This document shows, piece by piece, positions 9,870-19,039 of a stretch of 20,819 nucleotides of DNA; the first letter of the stretch is position 1; the number at the start of each line of letters is the position of its first letter. Made by a program: the position numbers and the translations under genes. The notes beneath the pieces were generated by a model. The model was not told the DNA's origin. It did not search any database and saw only the letters and a program-made list of their open reading frames with translations. The stretch covers positions 59,152 to 79,970 of the forward strand of contig JAKCWW010001137.1 in NCBI GenBank assembly GCA_026260175.1, read 5' to 3'. The stretch is from Reticulitermes lucifugus (taxonomy: Eukaryota > Arthropoda > Insecta > Blattodea > Rhinotermitidae).

Positions 9870-10405
9870 ATTCATTTCATATACTACATCGGCTATCCCA
9901 GCTCTATTGTAAACTGGCCCAAGGCATGTCTGTAAATATCGAATCACGCACACGGCGTTCTGTCATAATATCTTATATGTGTGTGTATGAACGTGCAATC
10001 CGTCCTCTCAGTACGAAATCTTGTTCGTACCAACTTTTACAACGAAGTGCATATCCTCTTCTTGGTTCGTAATCTGAGTGGCAACTCCTTTATCCGAAAT
10101 TTTCCGAGTAAAATCAACGTCCTGGAATCATTTAAGCAAAGAGATGCATACAGGAAGGTAGGAAACATATACGTTAAATTCATTTGCATTTTTATGACAT
10201 ATGTAATTATCCAGTACTCGTCCGCTGCATGTGCGTTCACTTTTTTGGGCACTGACACTGTTCATTTCTACTGGGCATTGGGCATTTATTGGTCGTTCGT
10301 GAAAGCGACATTTAATTAAAACACTGAGATCGTTGCAATTGCGACTCGCGTTACGAAGTCTCGACACGAACGTAACTGCGCGTAACAGTAGGCACTGCCA
10401 ATATA
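9870..10405. other. Unannotated DNA
   Basis: Two overlapping open frames (to 10072 and 10319) show no recognisable domains, and the first starts within the microsatellite. No splice or repeat signal was recognised. Confidence 0.45.
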
Positions 10406-10410
10406 TAGCC

Positions 10411-10535
10411 CTATGTATGCATATATGCATATACGTAGGTACGCAAGTACGCATGCGTGAATGTGTGTATGCATATGTTGGGTATATACATGTGTATATG
10501 TATGTAGGCCACATACGAACATATTCATATGTGTG
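10411..10535. repeat. Alternating purine-pyrimidine tract rich in palindromes
   Basis: Long runs of alternating R-Y steps (gtatgcatatatgcatatacg, tgtgtgtatgcatatg, tatacatgtgtatatg) include a 16-bp palindrome at 10416-10431 and a 10-bp palindrome acgcatgcgt at 10449-10458. Such sequence favours cruciform or left-handed DNA. It also suppresses stops, which explains overlapping open frames in three or more frames on both strands. Confidence 0.75.
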
Positions 10536-10539
10536 AATT

Positions 10540-11450
10540 TAGGCCTACATGTATGTGTTCACGATGTGGAACAAACGTCTATTACAATTTTAAGACTACA
10601 GGTAATGTTCTGGATGTTTCTGCGTACAAAACGTATGTAGAAATCTTTCGAAATCATTAAATGACGATACCTTGCTGCATTAAAACCTACTGCAGTTTGA
10701 CATACTTAGCTCTACTGTTTGATATTCATTTACAGCCTCCTGTGAAATAATTGTAAAGATGAGAACATTAGGCGTGTGATCCCTTACAATTACGAAGCAA
10801 TTCATGCCACATGCAATTCATGCTTTATCCAAACATTAATGTGTTATGAAAAGCGAGGCCAATTGGTTGGGTAAGTGCAAGCGACTAGGTGAAAATGCTG
10901 ACTCCATCGTCTAACAATAAGAAGTGGGCAAAATGTTCTACCGAAATACTGGCATCATTCTAACAACATTTCTGACGTCAGAAGCCAGAATAGAACATTC
11001 TTCAAAGACTCTACCGTGAGAACATAAAATCTCTCATGTAATATTCAGTTTACTTCAAGTGTGTGCAAATTGTGCACTAATATATGACAAGCACACTGCA
11101 AAACAGAAATTTCAGCGTCACAAAAATATGAAATGTTCGTCGTATAAAATCAATCTGATTCATCTCCTTTAACTGGAAGCTGAAGGAAGAGCATCTACCC
11201 TCACATTTTATCACTGCTGTTCCACCACAGTACTTGTCTAGCTGTCCGACCCTCTCCATTCGAGCTTCAAATGATCGCTCATCTAAGGCAAGGAAATAAA
11301 AGTAATTTACTAACATATATAGCTACCGCATTGCTTCTTTTGTGGCTGGCCAGTATCTTCTTTCTTCCAGTTTCCTTGCCGTTCTTTGAAATAGAACAAA
11401 TCAGTCACTTCAAGGTAAACTTTTCTCTGTGCTTAATTAAGTACAAAACA
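10540..11450. other. Unannotated DNA
   Basis: No gene was recognised. It contains a 14-bp palindrome centred on a CRE (10970-10983). Confidence 0.5.
10973..10980. promoter_or_regulatory. Perfect CRE octamer inside a 14-bp palindrome
   Basis: ttctgacgtcagaa at 10970-10983 is a perfect palindrome with TGACGTCA at its centre. Function is unknown. Confidence 0.3.
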
Positions 11451-11457
11451 AATAAGT

Positions 11458-11636
11458 GGAAGTATAGCTCCACGCATTCTTAACCTCAGTAATAAATCAA
11501 GGTAAGTGGACAGCTTCACGCTTCGACCTCTTTACTCCCATGGAAAAAGCCCCCGGTATCCATCGAATAGTGGCTACGTGGGGCTCTAGAAAAGGTGTGA
11601 AAGCTTTGGAAGAGAAAAATATCTCTTCACGTACGG
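11458..11636 (-). mobile_element. Diverged SINE copy (family 2), body without a clear tRNA head
   Basis: It aligns with 16558-16728 in the same orientation: 'aagtRtagctccaSSc-ttcttaacct', 'agacagctt/gacagctt', 'tttactccca/tttaccccca', 'ggctctag/tcccagag', and 'aagctttggaagagaaaaatatctc' against 'cgctttgatgaaaataaagatatctc'. On its own (minus) strand it ends in ...gagctatacttccac, the same end as the copy at 16561-16802. No B box or A box is legible beyond 11640, so it is 5' truncated or decayed there. Confidence 0.6.
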
Positions 11637-11644
11637 TTTGCAAA

Positions 11645-12260
11645 GGAATCTAGTGTAAGGTACCTTCAACTTGAAATTTCCATTCAAATTTATAACAAGA
11701 GATAATGTTAATAATTTTATTTAAGACTTCTGCTTATGTCTTCCGTTTATATACCGCTGAAGAAAGAGCAATTTTTCGTAACCCACAAAGTTCCTCAAAA
11801 TGAGATTCCCTCATTACTAGACAGTTGGTTTAAAAACACACCTTCTGTCAAAATGTTGCGTCCACAAAATATTGCTTATTTTTATATTTTCGTAAAAACT
11901 TAACATGCTTACATGGTCATTTATTAAGGGTCTGTCCAGTTTTTTCCCCTGTCCTGTAAACTTGTGTATCAGTAGGTAATGACAAATTGCTGATTCAAGA
12001 GCGATAAGTTAACTTCAATCGATTATTCTACATTAAACAATACGAATAGCGTTTAATTTTTAATAGGCAAATGTCTGAAGAGAAGGAAGCATCAGATTAC
12101 GCTTCAACCATATCTCGAAGTTTACATGCTGAAACTGCATAAAATTAAACGAACCCTCGTTAGAAAATTTAAGATTCTCAGTTACGTGTACGAGATCTGA
12201 GTTCATTACGGTGTTGAGGATTAGTATCAGCCTTCTGAATTACGACACCGTGCAGACTGG
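11645..12260. other. Unannotated A+T-rich DNA
   Basis: No feature was recognised. A CTGAAGA string at 11757 has no following GAAAC. Confidence 0.5.
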
Positions 12261-12261
12261 T

Positions 12262-12330
12262 ACATGGTGATCATAATTTCGGAGTACCGTACTGCCCACA
12301 TCTTCAGGACACCCTGAAGACCACGATGTG
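12262..12330. repeat. Nested inverted repeat around duplicated CTGAAGA boxes
   Basis: tcttcagg at 12301-12308 pairs perfectly with cctgaaga at 12313-12320 across a 4-nt loop. The outer cacatc (12297-12302) also pairs with gatgtg (12325-12330) across a 4-nt bulge. Read on the minus strand, CTGAAGA is followed by T and, after about 20 bases, by GAAAT. This is a possible decayed relative of the hammerhead-like motifs, with GGTG upstream able to pair with CACC downstream. Confidence 0.4.
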
Positions 12331-12339
12331 ACTGACAAA

Positions 12340-12805
12340 CGGGCTACAATGTAGCTTGCACAAGTCAACCGATTGAAATGTCGAAGTTTGCTAATACAAA
12401 AAGAGTGTGAAGTATTTTAGTGGTGTTACGGATCCCGTGAGATCTGAATGGAACATTCCCAAGCTTAGAGACATGCAAATGGACGATGTGGCCAGCACTG
12501 AACCCGAATTCCATTTAAATTCCCTTACTGATGTCAGGTGCACATTTTGGAACGAGCAAACCGAAGAGCGACCTATACTTAATCGAGCCTGAATTCCTTC
12601 GTACTCCAGGCCCATTAATCCAGCAATTCACAAAGTGTGAGGCGGTCATCCACGGTGACACAAACAATTCTGACGTGACGCATGAGTTACGAACATAAGA
12701 GTGCATTTTTATGAAACATCCTTCATTATATTCTAATTAAACTTGGGAAAACAAATCACGTTAAGATTGCGGACTTCTGGGACGTTAAACTGAGTAGTCT
12801 GGTAA
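12340..12805. other. Unannotated block of relatively higher G+C
   Basis: From about 12400 to 12700 frames are open on both strands (61 codons plus; 74 and 63 codons minus). I recognise no domain in any of them, and there is no splice context. It may be an old, unrecognised element. Confidence 0.35.
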
Positions 12806-12806
12806 A

Positions 12807-12904
12807 TACCTGCCTACCTACATTACATACCAAACTACCTACCTACATACATACATACATTACATGCCAAAATACTTACCTGCCCACCTACCTACCGAAC
12901 TACC
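12807..12904 (+). repeat. Imperfect (TACC)n/(TACA)n microsatellite
   Basis: Degenerate tacc, taca and tgcc tetramers with short interruptions (aacta, attacatgcc). It lies about 40 bases upstream of hammerhead-like motif C. Confidence 0.9.
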
Positions 12905-12939
12905 TTGTAACATCAGTTCATGTTTTATCTTTTATTTTA

Positions 12940-12990
12940 CGTACGCAGCCTGATAATGGCTTCTATATTAGACGAAACATGTAGCTGAAT
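12940..12990 (+). ncRNA. Hammerhead-ribozyme-like motif C
   Basis: The plus strand reads CAGC, CTGATAA, T, GGCTtctatattAGAC, GAAAC, AT, GTA, GCTG. CAGC and GCTG form a perfect 4-bp stem I across the core. Stem II (GGCT/AGAC) pairs at three of four positions. ACATGT is self-complementary and could give either a 2-bp stem III or a 6-bp intermolecular one. Position 8 of the core is A instead of the required G, and a T is inserted before stem II, so this copy is probably inactive. The stem sequences differ from motif A while pairing is kept, which supports a real RNA structure. Confidence 0.5.
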
Positions 12991-13239
12991 ACCTGCTGTA
13001 ATAATATAATATAAATTGTATATAGCTGTGTTTGTTTATTATCAGTTTATTTTCGTTACTACGACACAATCGGATGTATCACCTTAGAATTATAATTCAC
13101 TTCCTGAAAAACTGTTACCATTAGTGTTCCCGGATTCCTCAGTTGATGTGACAGCTAAGTGCAATCTAAAACTCCATGGCATTGGGCTCGGTTCATAGAC
13201 CGGAAATAATCACGTGCCGTTTGACAACCATTGAACAGT

Positions 13240-13430
13240 TAAGAAATCATTACCAATAAGTATAAAACGATAGCAGTACCATCGCTCATGTATGGATGAG
13301 AATCTTGTATATTGCCAGAAATTAGAAAGCTCTTAGACACAGGTGGGATAGCTTTTTGTAAGACGTGTATCAGATTACGCAAGAATAAATGAAATTAGGA
13401 ATACAGTATAAATAGAAGATCTGAGATTTT
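13240..13430 (+). pseudogene. Non-LTR retrotransposon reverse-transcriptase C-terminal relic
   Basis: From 13261 the frame reads YKTIAVPSLMYG, then a stop, then ESCIL. This matches the 'FYKxMAVPTLLYGCExWTL' block downstream of the reverse-transcriptase core in many insect LINEs, with the TGA replacing the expected Cys or Ser codon. In another frame further on, RRVSDYARINEIRN resembles the following 'LRRVxGxxxxDRIRNEEIR' block, so at least one frameshift lies around 13330-13370. The fragment is clearly dead. The complete SINE at 13466 begins about 35 bases after the last recognisable block. The match is to recalled family motifs. Confidence 0.75.
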
Positions 13431-13455
13431 AAGTCGAATTATAGGCTTTTAAAGC

Positions 13456-13465
13456 ATAGATCTCA
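13456..13465. repeat. SINE target-site duplication, left
   Basis: atagatctca, identical to 13730-13739. Confidence 0.8.
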
Positions 13466-13729
13466 GCCGATCCCAATGGTCTTGCGGTTCCCTAAGAAGC
13501 ACATCTGCAGCCGCCCAATTGCTGGTATTGTGGGTTCGAATCTCGCTGATGACATCGATGTTCGTCTCTTATGTTTGTCGTTTGTTTGTAGGTAGCGGCC
13601 TTTGCGATGAACTGATCACTCGTTCAGAGGAGTCCTACCGTTTGTGTGTGTCTAATGATGTGTGATCTACAAACCTCAACAATGAGGCGGCCTAGGCTCT
13701 AGTTAGGCTGTTACGCCACATAAAAATGT
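13466..13729 (+). mobile_element. Complete tRNA-derived SINE (family 1) with target-site duplications
   Basis: The 264-bp insert starts GCCGATCCCAATGG, with an A-box-like tggtcttgcggtt and a near-consensus B box ggttcgaatctc at about 13531-13542. A body of about 180 bases follows, ending 'gttacgccacataaaaatgt'. Identical 10-bp sequences abut both ends, the mark of target-primed retroposition by a LINE-encoded enzyme. Its head matches the truncated copy at 1-59. Relatively intact duplications suggest it is younger than the LINE relic beside it. Confidence 0.85.
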
Positions 13730-13739
13730 ATAGATCTCA
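13730..13739. repeat. SINE target-site duplication, right
   Basis: atagatctca, identical to 13456-13465. Confidence 0.8.
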
Positions 13740-13744
13740 ATGAC

Positions 13745-15855
13745 GTATTAATTATTTAAGAACAGAAAAGGAATGAATCTCTCAACAGATTTTAACGTAC
13801 AGATTAGGAGGTAGATATACTTCCTGCGTCAAGAATTAACTTGTTAAGGCAAGTATACTCTTTAACATGAACATTAAGTCACAGAAAGGCCTAATCTGTG
13901 ATAAATGTAATGACGGTGATGATTACAAAAAAAAGGGGGCGTATTTAAAAGCATCACGTATCAGTTCCACAATTGCAAAAAGTTTGGTAATAGAGAAATA
14001 CATTTTTGTCAAGATGGCGCCCTTGGCATGGACGCAGACACTAGGAAATCAGAAGAAGTGAAATAAGTGATACGCCAACGGTATGCACATGTGCCAATTT
14101 GTAAAATAAGCTAACAGTACGGACGGACTGCGCAGGTATGGGCTACGTTTAAGTGCGTCATTCCGTATATCAAAATTCTAGTGCGCATGTGTTTGGCTAT
14201 TTCTCGTGCATATGGACTTCAGCGACCAGTGTAACGCTGCATTACCTCAGCTAATGGGTAAACGGCCATGTTACACGTATGACAACACTGAGTGGTACCC
14301 ACAGCTGAGCTGAATATGATTCTGTACACAGCGGCCTAACAGTCAGCTGTCTGGTCTTTAGTCATCTCAGTGATTATTCATGGGGACAAACAAATAGTAG
14401 ACATGTATTATCTAATGTGGTAACTAACGATAGGATATTTTTCCAGTATCTGTATTGTGAGAATACATGAGATTATTATCAGGGAAATAATTGTCTAAAA
14501 TATGTTCAAATAAAACAGTTTCTAGCTGCATGTGAAGGACGTGATTGTGTAATGGTTTCAGCATCAGCCAGTCCTTAGCGGGAAGAATCAGTTGGTTGGT
14601 GTGTCAGTGCGATGCATGCCTCCTCAACGCCCATGGGGATTATGACCGCCATCCCTTCGCCAAGCACGGTCTCAAAACGAGTTTTATTTGAACAACCCTC
14701 AGAAATTTTGGCAAATTAGAATACTAGCTGTCGTGCAGATTGAAGTACAGTCCCTGATTCTGTCTGGGGAAAAAATAAAATCTTTTCGAATGTTATTCCG
14801 TGTATTCGACCTGGGAAATCGAAGCAGATTTACATGCTAGTGACTGTACCATATCTTTTGATTTAAGTCGTCCCAGTAATGAAGATAAATACAATGGTAA
14901 ATACAAAGAGTTTGTGAGAATTATCAAAACCATTTGCTCCAAAATTTTAACCACAATACGTTGATTAAGGAAGAAAAGAATACCACACTTTATAACAAAG
15001 GGGACGCTGCTAAGTTATATCAAGGTGCACGAGGAAGTTGCACATTGATTTTCGAATAAGTAGTGTCAAAGATGACGTCAGCATAGAGTTCATTCATATG
15101 AGTCTAATAGGTATAACAAACGGCGCATGAATTTTGTGATAGGAAATTGCAAATTTTCCTGGTAACCAAGCACAAAAGTTGAAACGTATATCCCGTTACG
15201 TGTATATATGCACCTACGACTTGAATGGAACTCAGTTGCTTCACTGTGCAGCACAGTAAACTCTTGATCACACACATTGAACGAGCGCAGACTTCATTTC
15301 AGCTTTGTGCAGATTTGCCATTGCGCTCATATTTAATCCTACGAAATGAAATATTCGAACTGAAGACCTTCGTTGGATATTACGCATGTTAGGTCAAATA
15401 ACTTCACGGTTGAAGGGAAGAGACTAGTGAGGGAACCTAGGACTAGATGAGAGTATAATATTAAAAAGGACTTTAAGAAACATTTTACAAGCCTGTAGAT
15501 TCGACTCGTGTGGCGTAAGATAGAAACAAGTGGTGTGTTCATACGACGGAGATATGAAACCTTCGGGGTTCATAGAGGGTCGAACATTTCTTGACGGACT
15601 GAGCAAATACCAGGTTCTCGAGAATGACTGCCCTGTGGATTTAGAGACGGGACTTTTTATTTCAACTTAACTGTTAAAAGTCCGGTGGTAACTATATATA
15701 CCACCTGCGGTAACACTGCTTTTTTTCCACAGAATATGTCTGTGTGTTGTCATAATCACGACTAATATCGAGTATTTCCTGGAACAATATGTAGGTCTAT
15801 TAATTGAAAGGGTCTTTTTGATGGAGAGTTTGTTCACTGTGATGGAAGAACTGGT
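13745..15855. other. Unannotated DNA, about 2.1 kb
   Basis: No gene or repeat family was recognised. It contains a CRE octamer (15073-15080) and a 7-bp hairpin at 15684-15705 (ggtggta/taccacc). Confidence 0.5.
15073..15080. promoter_or_regulatory. Perfect CRE octamer TGACGTCA
   Basis: Context gaTGACGTCAgca. This is the third exact copy in the window. No promoter is identified nearby. Confidence 0.3.
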
Positions 15856-15892
15856 TTTTTATGCACAGTGCTGATGAATTTCCGTCTTTAAG

Positions 15893-16202
15893 GCTCAAGC
15901 GGCTAGTCTCAGGCATTTCAACGCGGAGTCGATATAGCGACTCGCTACGGGCTGGACGGTCCAGGGATCGAATCCCGGTGGGGGCGAGAATTTCCACACC
16001 CGTACAGACCTGCCCTGGGGCCCACCCAGCCTCCTATACAATGGGTACTAGGTCTCCTTCCCAGAGGTAAAGCGGCCGGGGCGTGGAGTTGACCACCCAC
16101 CATCATCTAGTGCCAGGGTTAAAGAAAGAGTNNAGCTATACCTCTACTCCCCCTCTGGGCCTTCATGGCCTGTTCTAGGGAGAACTTTACCTTTACCTTT
16201 TA
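15893..16202 (+). mobile_element. tRNA-derived SINE (family 2), long form with CTTTAC tail
   Basis: The A-box-like caagcggctagtctcagg (15896-15913) and a strong B box ggatcgaatcc (15965-15975) are followed by a conserved body ('cagacctgccctggggccc', 'ggtaaagcggcc', 'ctagtgccagggttaaag') and a 3' block 'gggccttcatggcctg' ending in ctttacctttacctttt. The body aligns with the minus-strand copies at 16561-16802 and 11458-11636, which lack the 3' block. Clear target duplications were not found. The A-to-B spacing is longer than in most tRNAs, so the parent may have had a long variable arm. The sequence holds two undetermined bases. Confidence 0.8.
16132..16133. other. Two undetermined bases (NN)
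   Basis: nn inside the SINE body, where the related copies read g-a or similar before 'gctata'. Assembly or consensus ambiguity in a repeat. Confidence 1.
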
Positions 16203-16209
16203 CTCCAAT

Positions 16210-16545
16210 GACTTCGGTTTCCCGAGTTAGTGTCATTCCACCTGTGCTTCATATTCAACTTCCACTAAATATTACTCTTATCAGAAGGAAAAGCGGGGGA
16301 AATGTTGAATCTTCAAACGAAGCAATGCTCTTTCGCGTATCGTGGAGTATCTGGACGTTAAGGTATCTTCAAATTGTTTTTCAGTCTTTAAAGTTAGACT
16401 AGAAAATCTGATGCCCGATTTGTCACTGTCGGATTTCAAGAATCAGTTAAACGAGCGAGTTTGATGTACACTATTAAAATATAATTACATATGCAGCATA
16501 TACAATGCAAGGGTAAAGGATTGGCACTACACTCCCGTATATGAC
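16210..16545. other. Unannotated DNA between two SINEs
   Basis: No gene or repeat was recognised. The 64-codon frame at 16208-16402 has no known domain. Confidence 0.5.
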
Positions 16546-16560
16546 TTAGCATTTTTGTGG

Positions 16561-16802
16561 AAGTGTAGCTCCAGCCTTCTTAACCTTCGGCACTAGATTG
16601 AGATGGTTAGGGTCACACACAGACAGCTTTACCCCCAAGGACATAAGCACCGTTACCTACTGGTTAGAAGCCTGGTTGGGTCCCAGAGCTGGTCTGGACG
16701 CTTTGATGAAAATAAAGATATCTCCCTCTTCCAATAACCAAACCCCAACTTTCCGACCTTCCCGCCCATAATGCAATCACCACACTAACTGAGCTACTAG
16801 CT
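16561..16802 (-). mobile_element. tRNA-derived SINE (family 2), short form, probable imperfect target duplications
   Basis: On the minus strand it starts gctagtagctcagttagtg, a good A box, followed by a decayed B-box region (ggaaagttggggttt). The same body as the plus-strand copy at 15893 follows: 'gtccagaccagctctgggaccc', 'gggggtaaagc', 'atctagtgccgaaggttaag'. It ends 'ggagctacacttcc', without the tail block of the long form. catttttgtg (16550-16559) and catattttgtg (16803-16813) flank it and differ by one inserted base, plausible decayed target duplications. Confidence 0.75.
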
Positions 16803-16814
16803 CATATTTTGTGA

Positions 16815-18000
16815 ATACACAAAGGATACATTCACTTATGAGGATGGGAGAGGAGGCACCAAAAGAAAGAGAATTTTCTCAATGTCTAGACAACCTGTGT
16901 CATTAACTATACCTACATATGTAACTTAGATCATAATGTAGTGTCAGTGTAAGAGAGTTTCCGAAATTTTGTCTTATTTTTTAAATAATACATTTGGAGA
17001 AACACAAAAATCCAAGTGTAATGTGCCCTCGTCAGAACTGTTTAGACCTTCCTAAGAAACCAAACAGAATATTTATTACTCAGATCCTGATAAACACGAA
17101 ATCAGTCCAAAGTGGCAAACTCATTATTAAGATACATTTTACTCGTATTAAAGGCCTCATGTATCACTCCAAGATATTCTAAATATTTAATTCACTGTAA
17201 AATGAACGAAGAAAGATACAGAACCTGGTTTGTTTACGTAAATTGTAATTCTTCATGGATATTTGGAATTTTTCTCTAAAATGGATGTGTTAATTCCTGG
17301 TGCTATTTCGTTATGTTAAACAAAATTCCACACCCAAGAGTTAAATTTACGTTACTGGTAAACACGCCTCAGGTTTAAATGCAGTGGATCGAGTCAAAAC
17401 TGCTCTTTCCACTTTAACACCATAGCCTGAAGATAAGAGGGTTGGCTACGGGGAGCAGTGATGGTCTAGAGCGCGCTGCAACACAAGGCAGAGAATGCTT
17501 CGGCAAAAGAGAATCACTGGAGAGGAAAATAGAATCCTTTTTAAACACATGCCTTGAGGTTACAAACTGGCCCATCTCTAAAGCCTGTAGGGGCAAGAGG
17601 ATTGAGGACTCTTCCCGAAATGTTCTTCTTATAGTCCTGGTTGCAGTATGTACAGCCATATGCAACTTGCGTAGCAATTTGTTTTTCTGCAGCAGTTACA
17701 GTATACTGACACTGCAGATTGGTTTCGTAAAGACGTTTCTTGTTACTTTGTGAGTTCGTTTGTAATTTAATGTCGCTGTCAGTAACTCAGAACATATCGC
17801 GACGAATGATTGGACGGCAGTGAATAATGGATTGGAATGGATCTGGAAGGAAACATTTGTGGCTTACTGTGAGGTGTTCACACAGCAATTACCAAGTGCC
17901 ACTCGAGAAAACTACGTAAGGCCTCCGTCAAAATAGATGAACGTTAGAAATGTGATTATAAAGAATGGTGTCTTCTAATAGGGCCTGCATGAAGTCTGGT
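16815..18000. other. Unannotated DNA
   Basis: No recognised feature. From 17414 to 17753 open frames exist on both strands (103 codons plus, 87 minus) in a block of higher G+C. Neither contains a domain I know. Confidence 0.45.
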
Positions 18001-18002
18001 AT

Positions 18003-18048
18003 AAATCTACCAACGTTTCGGAGGAACCTGCTGCCGTCTTTGTTAGAA
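18003..18048 (-). ncRNA. Hammerhead-like motif D, variant class
   Basis: The minus strand reads ctaac, aaAGA, C, GGcagcAGGttCCTCC, GAAAC, GTT, GGTAG. The order matches the other motifs, but the 5' box is damaged (CTGAAGA is reduced to caAAGA). The internal self-complementary hexamer is AACGTT instead of ACATGT. AGG/CCT and GG/CC form a bulged stem II. Upstream ctaac can pair with the downstream GTTGG, or an ancestral ctacc with GGTAG. It looks like a decayed member of a related but distinct family. Confidence 0.35.
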
Positions 18049-18049
18049 T

Positions 18050-18935
18050 CGACAGTATATACCAAGCAGAAAAGGTTTTAATTACATTTTCATACGATTT
18101 TGTAATATTTTGTTCTGCCCTCCTCAATAATTTAACTCTTCGCCACACACAAGTCTCTTTCCTTATTGAAATTTTCAGAATTATTATTATTTCGATGGCT
18201 ACATCCAGTCGCAACCCCCGAATTGCTGGACACCAACAGCACATAATTTCGGCAGTGATTTTGCACAGGCAACCTTCATTACAGTCTCTGTACGTTACGT
18301 AAATAGGAACATAATAAGACGGAAGCGAATTTAAGGGTGACGAATAAAATATATTCTGTTTGGTCGCTCACCTCTACCAGAGTAAAAGTAACGAAAGGTT
18401 TTACAGTTTCAAGTTCCTTACTAACAGCGTTGTAGGTAGGCGTGCTAGCGAGTTGTTTTATAAAGTGCGCATGGGCTAGAGAGCAAATTTTCTGAAGTGT
18501 ACGTGGAAGTCGAGAAAAGCTTTCCAATCAACTTCTCTCTCAATCCCCCGGACTTTTCTCCAGATTCTTAGAAGCCTGACGTGAGTACGTGTCTACGCTA
18601 TTAAATAAAACTCCTACCAGGGAAATAAAATATTACAACACGAAAATCAGGAAAGATCAAGTGAATCCAATTCAAATTGGAAAATCTAAGTTTATAATTT
18701 AACAAATGCGTCGGGCCAGAAAGATTCTAAGAGGCTTCTTTCCTTTCTTTAGTAAACATGACCTCAAATGGCGATAAATTCAGACTAATTTTAACACATT
18801 TGTAGATTTCTTTATGATCACGTCCATAAACTTAATCATAGCCCTGTTTCGCTTGTTGGACTAAAGTTAGGGATATGAAGGAATTTTAAATAATTGTTGT
18901 TAAATTGTATACGTTGTGTTCACTGTGCATTTTGA
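18050..18935. other. Unannotated DNA
   Basis: Minus-strand frames at 17975-18244 and 18279-18527 have no recognised domain. Sequence upstream of motif D on the minus strand may belong to the same element, but I cannot show it. Confidence 0.45.
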
Positions 18936-18940
18936 TAACA

Positions 18941-19004
18941 TTCAACAATTAAACCAACAAATGCACTTAAGAAATAAAGTGCATTTGTTGGTTTAATTGT
19001 TGAA
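18941..19004. repeat. Perfect 28-bp inverted repeat with 8-nt loop
   Basis: The arm at 18941-18968 (beginning ttcaacaattaaaccaac) is exactly complementary to 18977-19004, with loop aagaaata. Outside the arms the match becomes patchy (ttttgataaca against ttttaacaataa). Sixteen bases after the right arm lies half of a hammerhead-like motif (19020-19033). It could be an inverted terminal duplication of a retroelement or a foldback element. The stem is shorter than most animal pre-microRNAs and is perfectly paired, which argues against a microRNA. Confidence 0.9.
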
Positions 19005-19019
19005 AATTATTGTTAAAAC

Positions 19020-19033
19020 TGCCGTCTTCAGGG
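19020..19033 (-). repeat. Half of a hammerhead-like motif (CTGAAGACGGCAG)
   Basis: The minus strand reads ccCTGAAGACGGCAg, the same box and stem II start as the family of motif D, but no GAAAC follows. Instead the sequence enters the 28-bp inverted repeat. It may be an element truncated or rearranged at this point. Confidence 0.35.
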
Positions 19034-19039
19034 ATGTCA

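Noticed and set aside
9812..10072. 86-codon open frame starting with a Met and Ile run
   Set aside because: It is the translation of the GAT/AAT microsatellite and flanking sequence, with no domain and an implausible start.
10128..10536. Several overlapping open frames of 67-128 codons on both strands
   Set aside because: They arise from the alternating purine-pyrimidine tract, which lacks stop codons in several frames. No frame has recognisable protein features.
11757..11785. CTGAAGA string near 11757 as a hammerhead core
   Set aside because: No GAAAC and no plausible stem II follow. A similar string near 17427 fails for the same reason.
15684..15705. Hairpin ggtggta/taccacc with a TATATA loop
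   Set aside because: Seven-bp arms are common by chance in a window of this size, and there is no supporting context.
17414..17753. 103-codon plus-strand and 87-codon minus-strand frames
   Set aside because: Unrecognised, overlapping on both strands, and in a locally G+C-richer block where open frames are expected. No splice or promoter context.
18941..19004. The 28-bp hairpin as a microRNA precursor
   Set aside because: The arms are perfectly complementary with a short loop, and the hairpin is smaller than typical insect pre-microRNAs. An element-derived inverted repeat is more likely.
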